Assembly (NCBI RefSeq): GCF_004102025.1
Contig: NZ_CP025228.1
Coordinates: 1,240,001-1,304,000, forward strand
Source: Actinomyces qiguomingii
GTDB lineage: Bacteria; Actinomycetota; Actinomycetes; Actinomycetales; Actinomycetaceae
Direction: 5' to 3'
Length of the DNA: 64,000 nucleotides
Made by a program: the position numbers and the translations under genes. Positions 50,909 through 60,681 of the stretch are shown here, in pieces; the stretch's first letter is position 1, and each line of letters opens with the position of its first letter. Under the pieces are notes generated by a model, which saw nothing but the letters and a program-made list of their open reading frames with translations, was not told the origin of the DNA and did not search any database.

Positions 50909-53629
50909 ATGACTGACACTGTCAACATCACGATCGACGGCATGAACGTCGAGGTGGACAACGGCACTCTGCTGATCCGCGCCGCGGAGCAGGTGGGTGT
51001 GCGCATCCCGCGCTTCTGCGACCACCCCCTGCTAGCGCCCTCCGCCAACTGCCGTCAGTGCCTGGTGGAAGTTGCCATGCCGGGGCGCGACGGCGTTGTC
51101 CGCCCCATGCCCAAGCCGCAGCCAGCCTGCGCCATGACCGCCTCGGAGGGTATGGAGGTCTCCACCCAGGCCACCAGCCCGGTGGCGGCCAAGGCCCAGG
51201 CCGGCACCATGGAGTTCCTCCTGATAAACCACCCCCTGGACTGCCCGGTGTGCGACAAGGGCGGTGAATGCCCTTTGCAGAACCAGGCCCTGGAGCTCAT
51301 GGCCTCCGGTGCGCAGTCCGCCACCCGTTTCACCGATGTCAAACGCACCTTCCCCAAGCCGCTGCGCCTGACCAGCAACATCCTGCTCGACCGCGACCGC
51401 TGCATCCTGTGCCAACGTTGCGTACGCTTCGCCGACCAGATCGCCGGCGACCGCTTCATCACCCTGCAGGGACGCGGCGCCGGCCACGCCGGCGGAGAGA
51501 TCACCGGTGGCCTGTACTCCGAGCAGATCGGCCGCTTCGACACCGGCGTGCTTGACTTCCACAACCCCGAGGCCACCGCGCCCACCCAGACCGTGCGCGG
51601 CGGAGAGCACCTGCTGCCCGAGGCGGACCTGGCCGGCCCCGGCGGGCAGCCCGGCGTGGTGGACGGCACTGTCTACGGGCCCGGAACACTCGGCGGCGCC
51701 GAGGAGCTGGATGCCTCCGGACGGCCCTTCGCCTCCTACTTCTCCGGCAACATCATCCAGATCTGCCCCGTGGGCGCCCTGACCAGCGCGCGCTACCGCT
51801 TCCGGGCCCGCCCCATGGACTTGGTGTCCACCGACACGGTCACCGAGCATGATGCCTCCGGCTCCGCCCTGCGCGTGGACATGCGCCGCGGCGTGGTGCT
51901 GCGGCGCCTGGCCGGCAACGACCCGGAGGTAAACGAGGAGTGGATCACCGACAAGGATCGCTTCGCCTTCCCCTGGTCCAGCCTCGACGACCGCCTGGAC
52001 GTCCCGCTGGTGCGCGACGAGAACAGCGGCGAGCTGGTGCGAACCTCCTGGTCAGACGCCCTGGACGTGGCCGCCCGCGGACTGACCGCCGCTCGCGCCG
52101 ACGGCGGGGTGGGGCTCCTGCCCGGCGCCCGCCTGACCCTGGAGGACGGTTGGGCCTGGTCCCGCTTCGCTCGCACCGTCCTGGGAACCAACGACATCGA
52201 CCAGCGCGTGCGCGACCACAGCGCCGAGGAGGATTCCTTCCTGGCTGCCCATGTGGCCGGCACCGGACTGGGCGCGGTCACCTACCGCTCCCTGGAAACC
52301 GCAGGCCAGGTGCTGCTGATCGCCCTGGAACCGGAGGACGAGTGCGGCTCGCTGTTCCTGCGGCTACGCAAGGGCGTGCGCGCTGGTGGCGTCAAGGTCG
52401 CCACCGTGGCCAACCTGGCCTCGGCCGGCTCACGCAAGCTGGACGCCGACGTGATCCTGACCGCCCCCGGCACCGAGGCCCGCACCGTCGCCCTGTTGTC
52501 CCAGACCCACCCCGAGTTGACTCGGGCCCTGGGGCAGGACAGCGCCACCATCCTGGTGGGGGAGCGGGCCGCCGCCGTCCCCGGGCTGCTGTCCGTGGTG
52601 GACACGCTTGCCAACGCCACCGGCGCCCGCCTGGCCTGGGTGCCGCGCCGCGCCGGTGAGCGCGGCGGCGTTGAGGCGGGCCTGCTGCCGCATCTGCTGC
52701 CCGGCGGCCGTCCCGTCGTCGATGCCGCAGCCCGCGCGCAGGTGCAGCAGCTGTGGGCCCCGACGGGCGGTATCAGCGCCCCCGACCCGCTGCCCGCGCA
52801 GTCCGGTCGGGATACCACCGCTATCCTGCACGCCCTGGCCGACGGTGAGCTCGGCGGGCTGGTTATCGGCGGCGTCGACCTGCGCGACTTCCCCGACCCG
52901 GGGCTGGCCCGCACCGCCCTGGCGGCCTCCGGCTTCACCGTGCAGCTCGAGGTGCGCCGCAGCGAGGTCAGTGAGCACGCAGACGTCGTCCTGCCGGTGG
53001 CCCCGCCGGTAGAGAAGAACGGCACCTACGTCAACTGGGAGGGGCGGGTGCGCCCCTTCGGTCAGGCCCATGTCTCCCGCGCCCGCACCGACCGGCAGGT
53101 TCTGGCCGCCCTGGCCACCGAAATGAGCGGCGACCTGGGCGTGGACACCCTGGAGGACGTCCACGCGCAGATAAGCGCCCTGGGACTGTGGGCCGGCGCC
53201 CGGCCGCCCGTAACCTTCACCGCCGCCCCGGAGTCGACTGCAGAGCCTGCGCCCTCGAGCGACTCCACCCCCGGCCGCTCGACCGTCAGCGGCCTGGACG
53301 CCGTCCTGGCCACGCATAAGCCCATGCTGGACGCCGGAAGGCTTCAGGACGGCGAGCCCTTCCTGGCCGCCACCGCCCTACGGCCCGTAGCCCGCGTGGG
53401 CGCGGATCTGGCCGCCCGGCTGAATTTGATCGGCGGTGAGAGCGTCGATGTGACCGGCCCGGCCGGTACGATCACCCTGCCGGCGGTTGTCGGCTCCGTC
53501 GCCGACGGAACCGTCTGGCTGCCGGAGTGCTCGCCAGGCTCCACCGTCCGGCAGAGTCTCGGCCTCGGCCACGGTGCTCGCATATCCCTATCACTCACCA
53601 CTGCGGACAGCCCGGAGGTGACCCAGTGA
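50909..53629 (+). CDS. nuoG: NADH-quinone oxidoreductase subunit G
   Basis: 75-kDa subunit with several Fe-S clusters, 906 residues, longer than the E. coli protein but within the actinobacterial range. An N-terminal ferredoxin-like [2Fe-2S] domain has cysteines in RFCDHPLLAPSANCRQCLVE and PACAM; the His/Cys cluster follows in HPLDCPVCDKGGECPLQ; then CILCQRCVRFADQIAG; the rest is a molybdopterin-oxidoreductase-like domain. A Ser/Pro/Thr-rich linker lies near residue 780. The ATG at 50909 is 4 bp after the nuoF stop; in-frame codons further upstream lie inside nuoF and are rejected. Confidence 0.96.
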   Translation: MTDTVNITIDGMNVEVDNGTLLIRAAEQVGVRIPRFCDHPLLAPSANCRQCLVEVAMPGRDGVVRPMPKPQPACAMTASEGMEVSTQATSPVAAKAQAGTMEFLLINHPLDCPVCDKGGECPLQNQALELMASGAQSATRFTDVKRTFPKPLRLTSNILLDRDRCILCQRCVRFADQIAGDRFITLQGRGAGHAGGEITGGLYSEQIGRFDTGVLDFHNPEATAPTQTVRGGEHLLPEADLAGPGGQPGVVDGTVYGPGTLGGAEELDASGRPFASYFSGNIIQICPVGALTSARYRFRARPMDLVSTDTVTEHDASGSALRVDMRRGVVLRRLAGNDPEVNEEWITDKDRFAFPWSSLDDRLDVPLVRDENSGELVRTSWSDALDVAARGLTAARADGGVGLLPGARLTLEDGWAWSRFARTVLGTNDIDQRVRDHSAEEDSFLAAHVAGTGLGAVTYRSLETAGQVLLIALEPEDECGSLFLRLRKGVRAGGVKVATVANLASAGSRKLDADVILTAPGTEARTVALLSQTHPELTRALGQDSATILVGERAAAVPGLLSVVDTLANATGARLAWVPRRAGERGGVEAGLLPHLLPGGRPVVDAAARAQVQQLWAPTGGISAPDPLPAQSGRDTTAILHALADGELGGLVIGGVDLRDFPDPGLARTALAASGFTVQLEVRRSEVSEHADVVLPVAPPVEKNGTYVNWEGRVRPFGQAHVSRARTDRQVLAALATEMSGDLGVDTLEDVHAQISALGLWAGARPPVTFTAAPESTAEPAPSSDSTPGRSTVSGLDAVLATHKPMLDAGRLQDGEPFLAATALRPVARVGADLAARLNLIGGESVDVTGPAGTITLPAVVGSVADGTVWLPECSPGSTVRQSLGLGHGARISLSLTTADSPEVTQ

Positions 53630-55071
53630 ATCCGCTAAGTTCTTCCGGCATGCCCACCGTCCTGGCGGCCCAAGGGGGAGTGGTGGCCGACTTCTCCGAC
53701 GAGACCTGGTGGCTCACTCTCATCAAGGCCGTCTTCATCGTCGTCTTCCTCATTGTCAGCGTGATCGTCGGCATCTGGGCGGAGCGGCGCGTACTGGGGC
53801 GTATGCAGACCCGCCCGGGTCCCAATGTCAACGGTCCGCTCGGTCTGCCGCAGCTAGTGGCGGATGCCGCCAAGCTGATCATGAAGGAGGACTTCTGGCT
53901 CAAGGGCGCCGAGAGGATCATTTACGTCCTGGGTCCGGTCATCGCCGCCTTCACAGCCTTCATGATCTACGCGGTCATTCCCTTCGGGCCGCAGGTGAGC
54001 ATGTTCGGCCACTCCACACCGCTGCAACTGACCGACTTCCCGGTGGCCGTCCTGTACGTGCTGGCCGTCACCGGTTTCGGCGTGTACGGCATCATCCTGG
54101 GCGGCTGGTCCACCCACTCCACCTACCCGCTGCTGGGCGCGGTCCGTTCCGCTGCGCAGGTCATCTCCTACGAGCTGAGCATGAGCCTGTCGATCCTGAC
54201 GGTCTTCCTGGCCTCCGGGACCATGTCCACCTCCGGGATCGTCGCCGCCCAGGAGCGACTGTGGTGGGGGGTGGCCATGATCCCCAGCCTCCTAATCTAC
54301 GTGGTCTCCATGGTCGGCGAAGTGAACCGTCTGCCCTTCGACCTTCCCGAGTCCGAGGGCGAGTTGGTGGCCGGGCACATGGTGGAGTACTCGTCTATGA
54401 AGTTCGCCTGGTACTACCTGGGGGAGTACCTGAACATGTTCAACGTTTCCGCCGTGTGCACCACCCTGTTCCTCGGCGGCTGGCGCTCCTTCATTCCTAC
54501 CGCTTTATGGGCGGGCGCGAACTCCGGCTGGTGGCCAATGCTGTGGTTCATCATCAAGATCTGGTGCGTCATGCTCTTCATGATCTGGACCCGCGGCACG
54601 CTGGTGCGCATCCGCTACGACCACTTCATGAAGCTCGGCTGGAAGTTCCTGATCCCCGTCTCCCTGGCCTGGTTCGTGCTGGTGGCTATTGTGCAGGGCT
54701 ACCGTGCCTTCTCCGGCGGCTCCACCCAGGGGCTGATGCTTGTGCTCGCCGCGATCTTCCTGGTGGCCATGGTCATCCTGCTGGTCCTGCCGGAGGGGGA
54801 GGACGAGGAAGAGACGAGCGTGCGCGCCCACGCTGGCGAGGGGGAGATCACCGCCCCGGGCGAGGAGGCGGACGCCTTCGCCGGCGGCTTCCCGGTGCCG
54901 CCACTGCCCGGCCAGCAGCTTCCGCCCTCGCCGCGCGCCCGCCGCGCCACCCGGAACGCCGCCCCGGTGCTCGACGCGGCCAGCGACGTCTCCGTGACCG
55001 CGGGCGCTACCCAGACGGCAACGGCCACCACCGACTCCGAGGTCACCGTTCAGGAGGAAACCGATGACTGA
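53626..55071 (+). CDS. nuoH: NADH-quinone oxidoreductase subunit H
   Basis: Membrane subunit linking the quinone cavity to the proton-pumping arm, 481 residues and about eight to nine helices. Conserved parts are [52 protein letters not shown] and [19 protein letters not shown]. After the last helix (about residue 390) comes a tail of roughly 90 residues, first acidic then Ala/Thr/Pro-rich, longer than in most homologues. GTG at 53626 overlaps the nuoG stop; upstream in-frame starts are within nuoG. Confidence 0.95.
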   Translation: MNPLSSSGMPTVLAAQGGVVADFSDETWWLTLIKAVFIVVFLIVSVIVGIWAERRVLGRMQTRPGPNVNGPLGLPQLVADAAKLIMKEDFWLKGAERIIYVLGPVIAAFTAFMIYAVIPFGPQVSMFGHSTPLQLTDFPVAVLYVLAVTGFGVYGIILGGWSTHSTYPLLGAVRSAAQVISYELSMSLSILTVFLASGTMSTSGIVAAQERLWWGVAMIPSLLIYVVSMVGEVNRLPFDLPESEGELVAGHMVEYSSMKFAWYYLGEYLNMFNVSAVCTTLFLGGWRSFIPTALWAGANSGWWPMLWFIIKIWCVMLFMIWTRGTLVRIRYDHFMKLGWKFLIPVSLAWFVLVAIVQGYRAFSGGSTQGLMLVLAAIFLVAMVILLVLPEGEDEEETSVRAHAGEGEITAPGEEADAFAGGFPVPPLPGQQLPPSPRARRATRNAAPVLDAASDVSVTAGATQTATATTDSEVTVQEETDD

Positions 55072-55774
55072 CTCCACGCAGGCCCCCCGTCCGCAGGGGC
55101 GGGAGGGATCCGACCCCGACCGGTGGTTACGGGACGAACCCGGTGTACTCGGGCGCGTATTTGCTCCCGTGGCCGGTTACGGGGTGACGCTCTCGTCAAT
55201 CTTCCGCCCCACGGTCACCGAGCTGTATCCCTTCGAGAAGCCGGAGCTGATGCCCCGATACCACGGCCGTCACCAGCTCAACCGCTACGACGACGGCCTG
55301 GAGAAGTGCGTCGGTTGTGAGCTGTGCGCCTGGGCCTGCCCCGCCGACGCCATCTACGTGGAGGCGGCGTCCAATACTCCCGAGGCGCAGTATTCGCCCG
55401 GTGAGCGCTATGGGCGCGTCTACCAGATCAACTATTTGCGCTGCATCTTCTGCGGCATGTGCATTGAGGCATGCCCGACGCGGGCCCTGACCATGACTCA
55501 CGAGATCGACGAATTGGTTGGCCCTACCCGGTCCGGCCTGATCTATGACAAGCAGGACCTGCTGGCCCCGGTCCCCGACGGCGCCCTGGACGCCCCCCAC
55601 CCCATGGTGGAGGGCACCGAGGACGGCGACTACTACCGGGGCGCCGTCACCGGCCCCACTCAGGCGCAGGTTGATTGGGTGCGTCGGCAGCGACCCGAAG
55701 ACCCAACCATCGCCACCGCCCGGCCGGTGCCGGCGCCGCAGGGCGCGGCCCGGAAGGAGGCGGTGCACTCATGA
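55064..55774 (+). CDS. nuoI: NADH-quinone oxidoreductase subunit I
   Basis: Peripheral-arm ferredoxin-like subunit with two [4Fe-4S] clusters (N6a and N6b): [12 protein letters not shown] and [12 protein letters not shown]. The 236-residue product keeps the N-terminal amphipathic anchor and has a C-terminal extension of about 50 residues common in actinobacteria. Its ATG overlaps the end of nuoH by 8 bp and its stop overlaps nuoJ. Confidence 0.97.
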   Translation: MTDSTQAPRPQGREGSDPDRWLRDEPGVLGRVFAPVAGYGVTLSSIFRPTVTELYPFEKPELMPRYHGRHQLNRYDDGLEKCVGCELCAWACPADAIYVEAASNTPEAQYSPGERYGRVYQINYLRCIFCGMCIEACPTRALTMTHEIDELVGPTRSGLIYDKQDLLAPVPDGALDAPHPMVEGTEDGDYYRGAVTGPTQAQVDWVRRQRPEDPTIATARPVPAPQGAARKEAVHS

Positions 55775-56757
55775 CGCCCACTGCCGTATTCACCCTGCCG
55801 GCCACACTCACCCCATCTGGGACCATCTCGGGCGGCGAGGCCATCCTGTTCGGCGTGGTCGCTGTCCTCACCGTGGCCTGCGGTATCGGGCTGCTGACCG
55901 CCAAGCGGGCAGTGGTCGCGGCCGTGAACATGATCATGGTCATGATCGGCTTGGCCGTGCTGTACATCGCCAATGAGGCGCCATTCCTGGGCATTACCCA
56001 GGTCGTCGTCTACACCGGTGCCGTGATGACCCTGGTGCTGTTCGTCATCATGATGGTCGGAGTGGGCGGGGACGAACCGATAGCCGCTAACTCCGCCGCC
56101 ACCAAGGCACTGGCGGCCCTGGCCGGCGTGGGACTGGTTGCGGTGCTCGCCGCCGTGGTCCGGCACACCGTCTTTCCCGCCGCCAACGGCCTGGCGGATG
56201 GCAACATCGCTACCGCCCAGTGGCTCGCCTGGGTGCTGTTCGGCAACCATGTGGTCACAATGGAACTGGCCGGCGTTCTGCTCATCATCGCCGCCGTCGG
56301 AGCCCTGACCCTGACCCACCGCCAGCGGGTGCGCCCGCGCCTGACCCAGCGCGATCGGGTTGAGGCCAAGATGCGTGCTTATGCCGAAGCGGGCGTCCAT
56401 CCCGGGCAGAAGCCCATGCCCGGCGTCTACGCCGCCACCAATACGGCCGCCGCACCGGCTCTGGCCGCCTCCGGCCAGGCCCTGGAGGACTCCGTTCCAC
56501 GGGTGCTGCGCGTGCGCGGCCAAGACCTGGAGCTGTCCGACGTCTCCCCGGAGATGGACGCCGCCCAGCGTGCCGGACGAATCACCAGTCGCGCGGACGC
56601 CACTGTGGGCCGTTCCGGCATGCCGTCCATGCCCGGCGCGCCCGCCCCGGTTGTCACCCAGCCCCTGGCGCCCGCCGCCGAGACGGCCGACCGTGCGGAT
56701 ACGGACGGAACTCGGGAAGAGACGGCCGAGCCGGCCCAGAAGGAGGAGCGCAAGTGA
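55771..56757 (+). CDS. nuoJ: NADH-quinone oxidoreductase subunit J
   Basis: Membrane subunit with five helices; the conserved pi-bulge region is [40 protein letters not shown]. The 328-residue protein has, after the last helix (about residue 185), a long soluble tail rich in Ala, Pro and charged residues, much longer than E. coli NuoJ and longer than usual even for actinobacteria. The ATG at 55771 overlaps the nuoI stop behind GGAGG. Confidence 0.94.
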   Translation: MTPTAVFTLPATLTPSGTISGGEAILFGVVAVLTVACGIGLLTAKRAVVAAVNMIMVMIGLAVLYIANEAPFLGITQVVVYTGAVMTLVLFVIMMVGVGGDEPIAANSAATKALAALAGVGLVAVLAAVVRHTVFPAANGLADGNIATAQWLAWVLFGNHVVTMELAGVLLIIAAVGALTLTHRQRVRPRLTQRDRVEAKMRAYAEAGVHPGQKPMPGVYAATNTAAAPALAASGQALEDSVPRVLRVRGQDLELSDVSPEMDAAQRAGRITSRADATVGRSGMPSMPGAPAPVVTQPLAPAAETADRADTDGTREETAEPAQKEERK

Positions 56758-57059
56758 GCGTCCCCATAACCGCCTACATCCTGCTTGCCGCTGTGCTTTT
56801 CGCCCTCGGCGCTCTCACCGTTTTGCTGCGGCGCAACGCCATCATTCAGCTTATGGGCGTGGAGCTGATGCTTAACGCCGTCAACCTGGTCCTGGTCACC
56901 TTCTCCCGGATGCATGGGAACCTGACCGGGCAGGTGTTCGCCTTCTTCGTCATGGTGGTGGCTGCCGCCGAGGTCGTCGTCGGACTGAGCATCATCGTGT
57001 CCATCTTCCGCACGCGTAGGTCCACGTCCGTCGACGACTTGAACCTGCTCAAGAACTAG
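56754..57059 (+). CDS. nuoK: NADH-quinone oxidoreductase subunit K
   Basis: Small antiporter-associated membrane subunit (MrpC-like), 101 residues and three helices, with the conserved glutamates in [15 protein letters not shown] and [21 protein letters not shown] at 56754 overlaps the nuoJ stop. Length is exact for the family. Confidence 0.96.
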   Translation: MSVPITAYILLAAVLFALGALTVLLRRNAIIQLMGVELMLNAVNLVLVTFSRMHGNLTGQVFAFFVMVVAAAEVVVGLSIIVSIFRTRRSTSVDDLNLLKN

Positions 57060-57073
57060 AAGGAGCCGAGACC

Positions 57074-59095
57074 ATGATCGCATCCCCTCTCGCGCTCTCC
57101 TCCGGACTGCTCGCGACCCAATCGGTTACAGGGGCCGCCGTTCCGGCAAACGGTGCCGCGGCACTGGCCTGGCTGCTCATCGCCGTTCCGGCGGCCTCGG
57201 CCGGCATCCTGCTGCTGGCCGGACGCGCCGTCGACGCCTGGGGGCACTGGCTGGGCGTGGCCGCATCCCTGTTCAGCGCCTGCCTGGGCCTGGTCATCCT
57301 CGTCCAGATGCTTGGCGCCGATGCGGCCGACCGGGTTGTTGGTGTACACCTGTGGCGCTGGTTCGGGTCCGGAGACCTGGACGTGCACCTGGGTCTGCGC
57401 CTGGACCCGCTGTCACTGACATTCGTGGTGCTGGTGACCTGTGTCGGCTTCCTCATCCACGTCTACTCGGTTGCCTACATGGCCCATGACCGGGACCGGC
57501 GCCGCTTCTTCGCCTACCTGAACCTGTTTGTCGCCGCCATGCTCACCCTGGTGCTGGGCGACTCATATATCGCCCTGTTCATCGGTTGGGAGGGCGTGGG
57601 CCTGGCCTCCTACCTGCTCATCGGCTTCTGGAACACCGCGGATGCCGACGCCCCCCAAGCGGAGCGCTTCACCAGCCGGGAGAACGCCGCCGCCGCCAAG
57701 AAGGCCTTCATCATGAACCGCATCGGCGACGTCGGCCTGTTGCTGGCCATGATGGCCTGCATCGCCCAGGTCGGCTCCGTAACCTACGACGCGGTGCTGC
57801 CTGCTGCCCAGGCGGGGGACATACCCACCGGCTGGCTCACCGCCATCGGTTTGTTCCTGTTGCTGGCCGCCTGTGGAAAGTCCGCGCAGTTCCCGTTGCA
57901 GGCCTGGCTAGGCGACGCCATGGCTGGCCCCACGCCCGTGTCGGCGCTCATTCACGCGGCCACCATGGTCACCGCCGGGGTTTACCTGATCGTCCGCTCA
58001 GGCGCCGTCTTCGAAGGCGCCCCCGATGCCCAGCTGGCCGTCGCCGTCGTCGGCGCCATCACCCTGGTGCTGGGCGCCGTGATCGGCTGCGCCAAGGACG
58101 ATATGAAGAAGGTCCTGGCCGCCTCCACCATGAGCCAGATCGGCTACATGATGCTCGGTGCCGGCCTCGGCCCAATCGGCTACGCCTTCGCTATCTTCCA
58201 CCTGCTCACCCACGGCTTCTTCAAGGCCCAGCTGTTCCTGGGGGCCGGCAGCGTCATGCACGCCATGGGCGACCAGGTCAACATGCGCCGCTTCGGCGGC
58301 CTGCGGCGCGCCATGACCATCACGTGGATCACCATGGGCATCGGCTGGCTCGCCATCCTCGGCATCCCGCCCTTGTCTGGATTCTGGTCCAAGGACAAGA
58401 TCATCGAGGCCGCCTTCGTCGGCGAGGGCGCCCGCCCCTGGATCCTGGGCACCATCGCCCTGCTGGGGGCCGGACTCACCGCCTTCTACATGTCGCGGCT
58501 GTTCTTCATGATCTTCCACGGCAGCCCCCGGTGGACCACCGCCAAGGACATTGAGGGTGAAGTTCACCCCCACGAGTCCGGCTGGCTGATGACCCTTCCG
58601 CTGATCATCCTGTCGGTCTTCTCCCTTGGTCTGGGCGGAGCACTGAGTGTGGGCGACGCCTTCGTGACCTGGCTCGAGCCGGTCACCGGGCACGCCGCCC
58701 ACGGTGAGCCGGTGCTGCCGGCAACCGTTATCATGGGCGCCACGCTGGCCCTGGTGATTATCGGCGTCGTGGCTGCCTGGGTCATGTACGTGCGCCGGGA
58801 GGTGCCCACAGTGGTGCAGCGCGCCAATGTCGTGGTGGAGGCGGCCCGCCACGATATGTACCAGGACACCATCAACGAGGCGATCGCCATGCGGCCCGGC
58901 CAGGGACTGGTACTGGCCGCCGGAGCCTCGGACCGTTACGCGGTGGACGGTGCCGTCGAGGGACTGGCCAAGGGAACCGCGACCGTCGGCCGCCTGGTCG
59001 CCCGCACCGAGTCCGGCCACGTCCGCACCTATGTGGGATACACGCTGGGCGGAACGGTGCTGGCACTCATCGCCGTCCTGGCCAGTAGGTTCTGA
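57074..59095 (+). CDS. nuoL: NADH-quinone oxidoreductase subunit L
   Basis: Largest antiporter-like proton-pumping subunit, 673 residues and about sixteen helices. Conserved elements include FIGWEGVGLASYLLIGFW with the key glutamate, the lysine in KSAQFPLQAWLGDAMAGPTPVSALIHAATMV, DDMKKVLAASTMSQIGYM, and the C-terminal lateral helix region before the final anchor. It starts 14 bp after nuoK behind AGGAG. Confidence 0.97.
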   Translation: MIASPLALSSGLLATQSVTGAAVPANGAAALAWLLIAVPAASAGILLLAGRAVDAWGHWLGVAASLFSACLGLVILVQMLGADAADRVVGVHLWRWFGSGDLDVHLGLRLDPLSLTFVVLVTCVGFLIHVYSVAYMAHDRDRRRFFAYLNLFVAAMLTLVLGDSYIALFIGWEGVGLASYLLIGFWNTADADAPQAERFTSRENAAAAKKAFIMNRIGDVGLLLAMMACIAQVGSVTYDAVLPAAQAGDIPTGWLTAIGLFLLLAACGKSAQFPLQAWLGDAMAGPTPVSALIHAATMVTAGVYLIVRSGAVFEGAPDAQLAVAVVGAITLVLGAVIGCAKDDMKKVLAASTMSQIGYMMLGAGLGPIGYAFAIFHLLTHGFFKAQLFLGAGSVMHAMGDQVNMRRFGGLRRAMTITWITMGIGWLAILGIPPLSGFWSKDKIIEAAFVGEGARPWILGTIALLGAGLTAFYMSRLFFMIFHGSPRWTTAKDIEGEVHPHESGWLMTLPLIILSVFSLGLGGALSVGDAFVTWLEPVTGHAAHGEPVLPATVIMGATLALVIIGVVAAWVMYVRREVPTVVQRANVVVEAARHDMYQDTINEAIAMRPGQGLVLAAGASDRYAVDGAVEGLAKGTATVGRLVARTESGHVRTYVGYTLGGTVLALIAVLASRF

Positions 59096-59106
59096 GAGGA
59101 CATGAC

Positions 59107-60681
59107 ATGCCCATGAATGCAACCTTCCCCATACTGTCGGTCATGGCGATTGTCCCGCTTGCCGGGGCACTGCTGTTGTGGCTCCTGCCGCCGCTGCGCC
59201 GCCAGGGCCGGGTAATTGGCCTGGTCTTCTCCCTGGCCACCCTCGGCGTAGGCCTTTGGGCGCTGTCGGCCTTTGATCTCACTCGGGCGGGCACCGTCCA
59301 ATTGGCTGAGACCCATGCATGGATCCCGCTGCTGGGCGTGTCCTGGGCGCTGGGCGTCAATGGACTGGGCCTGGCGATGTTGGCTCTTACCGTCTTCCTG
59401 GTGCCGCTGGTACTGCTGGCCGGCTGGGGGGAGGTGCCCGCGGACCGCCAGGCCCTGTTCAGTGGCCTGGTGCTGGTGCTGGAAGCCTTCGCAGTGGTGA
59501 TTTTCGCGGCCCGCGATGTGTTCCTGTTCTACGTCTGCTTCGAGGCCATGCTGGTGCCGGTGTACTTCCTGATCGGTCGCTTCGGGGGGCCGCGCCGTCG
59601 CCGTGCCGCCCTGAAATTCCTGCTGTACTCACTTGCCGGTGGGCTGGTCATGCTCGTGGGTGTGGTTGCGCTGCTGGTCTACGGTCCCGGCGGCGAGGGC
59701 GCCTACCTGATCGAGAATCTGGCCGGCCGAATCACCACATCCACCGCCACCGGAAGGTGGATCTTCGCCTCCTTCTTCATCGCCTTCGCTATAAAGGCCC
59801 CCATGGTGCCGTTGCACACCTGGTTGCCGGATACCGCCGAGCAGGCTACTGCGGGCACCTCCGTGCTGCTGATCGGGGTGCTGGACAAGATAGGTACCTA
59901 CGGCATGGCCGCACTGGTGCTGCCACTGTTCCCGCGCGAGTCCGCCTGGGCTGCCCCGGTGATCGTCGTGCTGGCCGTAATCGGCATCATCTACGGCGGC
60001 CTGGCCGCAATCGCCCAGGACAACCTGTACCGGCTGATCTCCTACACCTCGATCAGCCACTTCGGGTTCATGGTGCTGGGCCTGTTCATCGGCAACCAGA
60101 TCGCCGCCACCGGCGCCATGGTCTACATGGTTGCCCACGGGCTCTCGATCGCTGGCCTGTACCTGGTATCCGGCTTCCTCGCGCGCCGTACCGGCACGGT
60201 CGCCATCAGTGAGCTCGGCGGTATTCAACGGGTCATGCCGTTGATCGCTGGCACTTTTCTCGTATCCGGCCTGGCCTCCATCGCCCTGCCGGGTCTGAGC
60301 GGATTCGTTCCGGAGTGGATGGTGCTCACCGGCACCTTCTCGCAGTCCGTGCCACTGGGCGTGGTGGCAGTGTGCGGCGTCGTCATCGCCGCCGTCTATG
60401 TGTTGCTGCCCTATCAGCGCGTCTTCACCGGGGCGCCGGCACAACAGCGTATGGGCAGTGCCGACTTGGACGGGCGGGAGAAGCTCGTGCTGGTTCCGGT
60501 CATCGCCGCGATGCTTGCACTCGGGTTGGCGCCGGCCACCTTGACCGACGCCTTCGAGGACCTCGCCGCCCAGGTCGCCTCCACGCTGGATGATGCGGCC
60601 GATGCGACCCCGGCCCAGGCCACCGCCGCCGTCACCCCGACCGACTCCGCCGTCGTGATCGCAGAAGGGAACACCAAGTGA
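59107..60681 (+). CDS. nuoM: NADH-quinone oxidoreductase subunit M
   Basis: Second antiporter-like proton-pumping subunit, 524 residues and about fourteen helices, with FYVCFEAMLVPVYFLIGRFGG (key glutamate), the lysine-bearing AFAIKAPMVPLHTWLPDTAEQATAGTSVLL, and AQDNLYRLISYTSISHFGFMVLG. GAGAGGA is 6 nt before the ATG at 59107; an in-frame ATG at 59113 is also possible. A short Ala/Thr-rich tail ends the protein. The stop overlaps nuoN. Confidence 0.96.
   Translation: MPMNATFPILSVMAIVPLAGALLLWLLPPLRRQGRVIGLVFSLATLGVGLWALSAFDLTRAGTVQLAETHAWIPLLGVSWALGVNGLGLAMLALTVFLVPLVLLAGWGEVPADRQALFSGLVLVLEAFAVVIFAARDVFLFYVCFEAMLVPVYFLIGRFGGPRRRRAALKFLLYSLAGGLVMLVGVVALLVYGPGGEGAYLIENLAGRITTSTATGRWIFASFFIAFAIKAPMVPLHTWLPDTAEQATAGTSVLLIGVLDKIGTYGMAALVLPLFPRESAWAAPVIVVLAVIGIIYGGLAAIAQDNLYRLISYTSISHFGFMVLGLFIGNQIAATGAMVYMVAHGLSIAGLYLVSGFLARRTGTVAISELGGIQRVMPLIAGTFLVSGLASIALPGLSGFVPEWMVLTGTFSQSVPLGVVAVCGVVIAAVYVLLPYQRVFTGAPAQQRMGSADLDGREKLVLVPVIAAMLALGLAPATLTDAFEDLAAQVASTLDDAADATPAQATAAVTPTDSAVVIAEGNTK

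Noticed and set aside
49240..51048. Long minus-strand open frame opposite nuoE-nuoG (602 codons)
   Set aside because: Antisense shadow of three conserved complex I genes.
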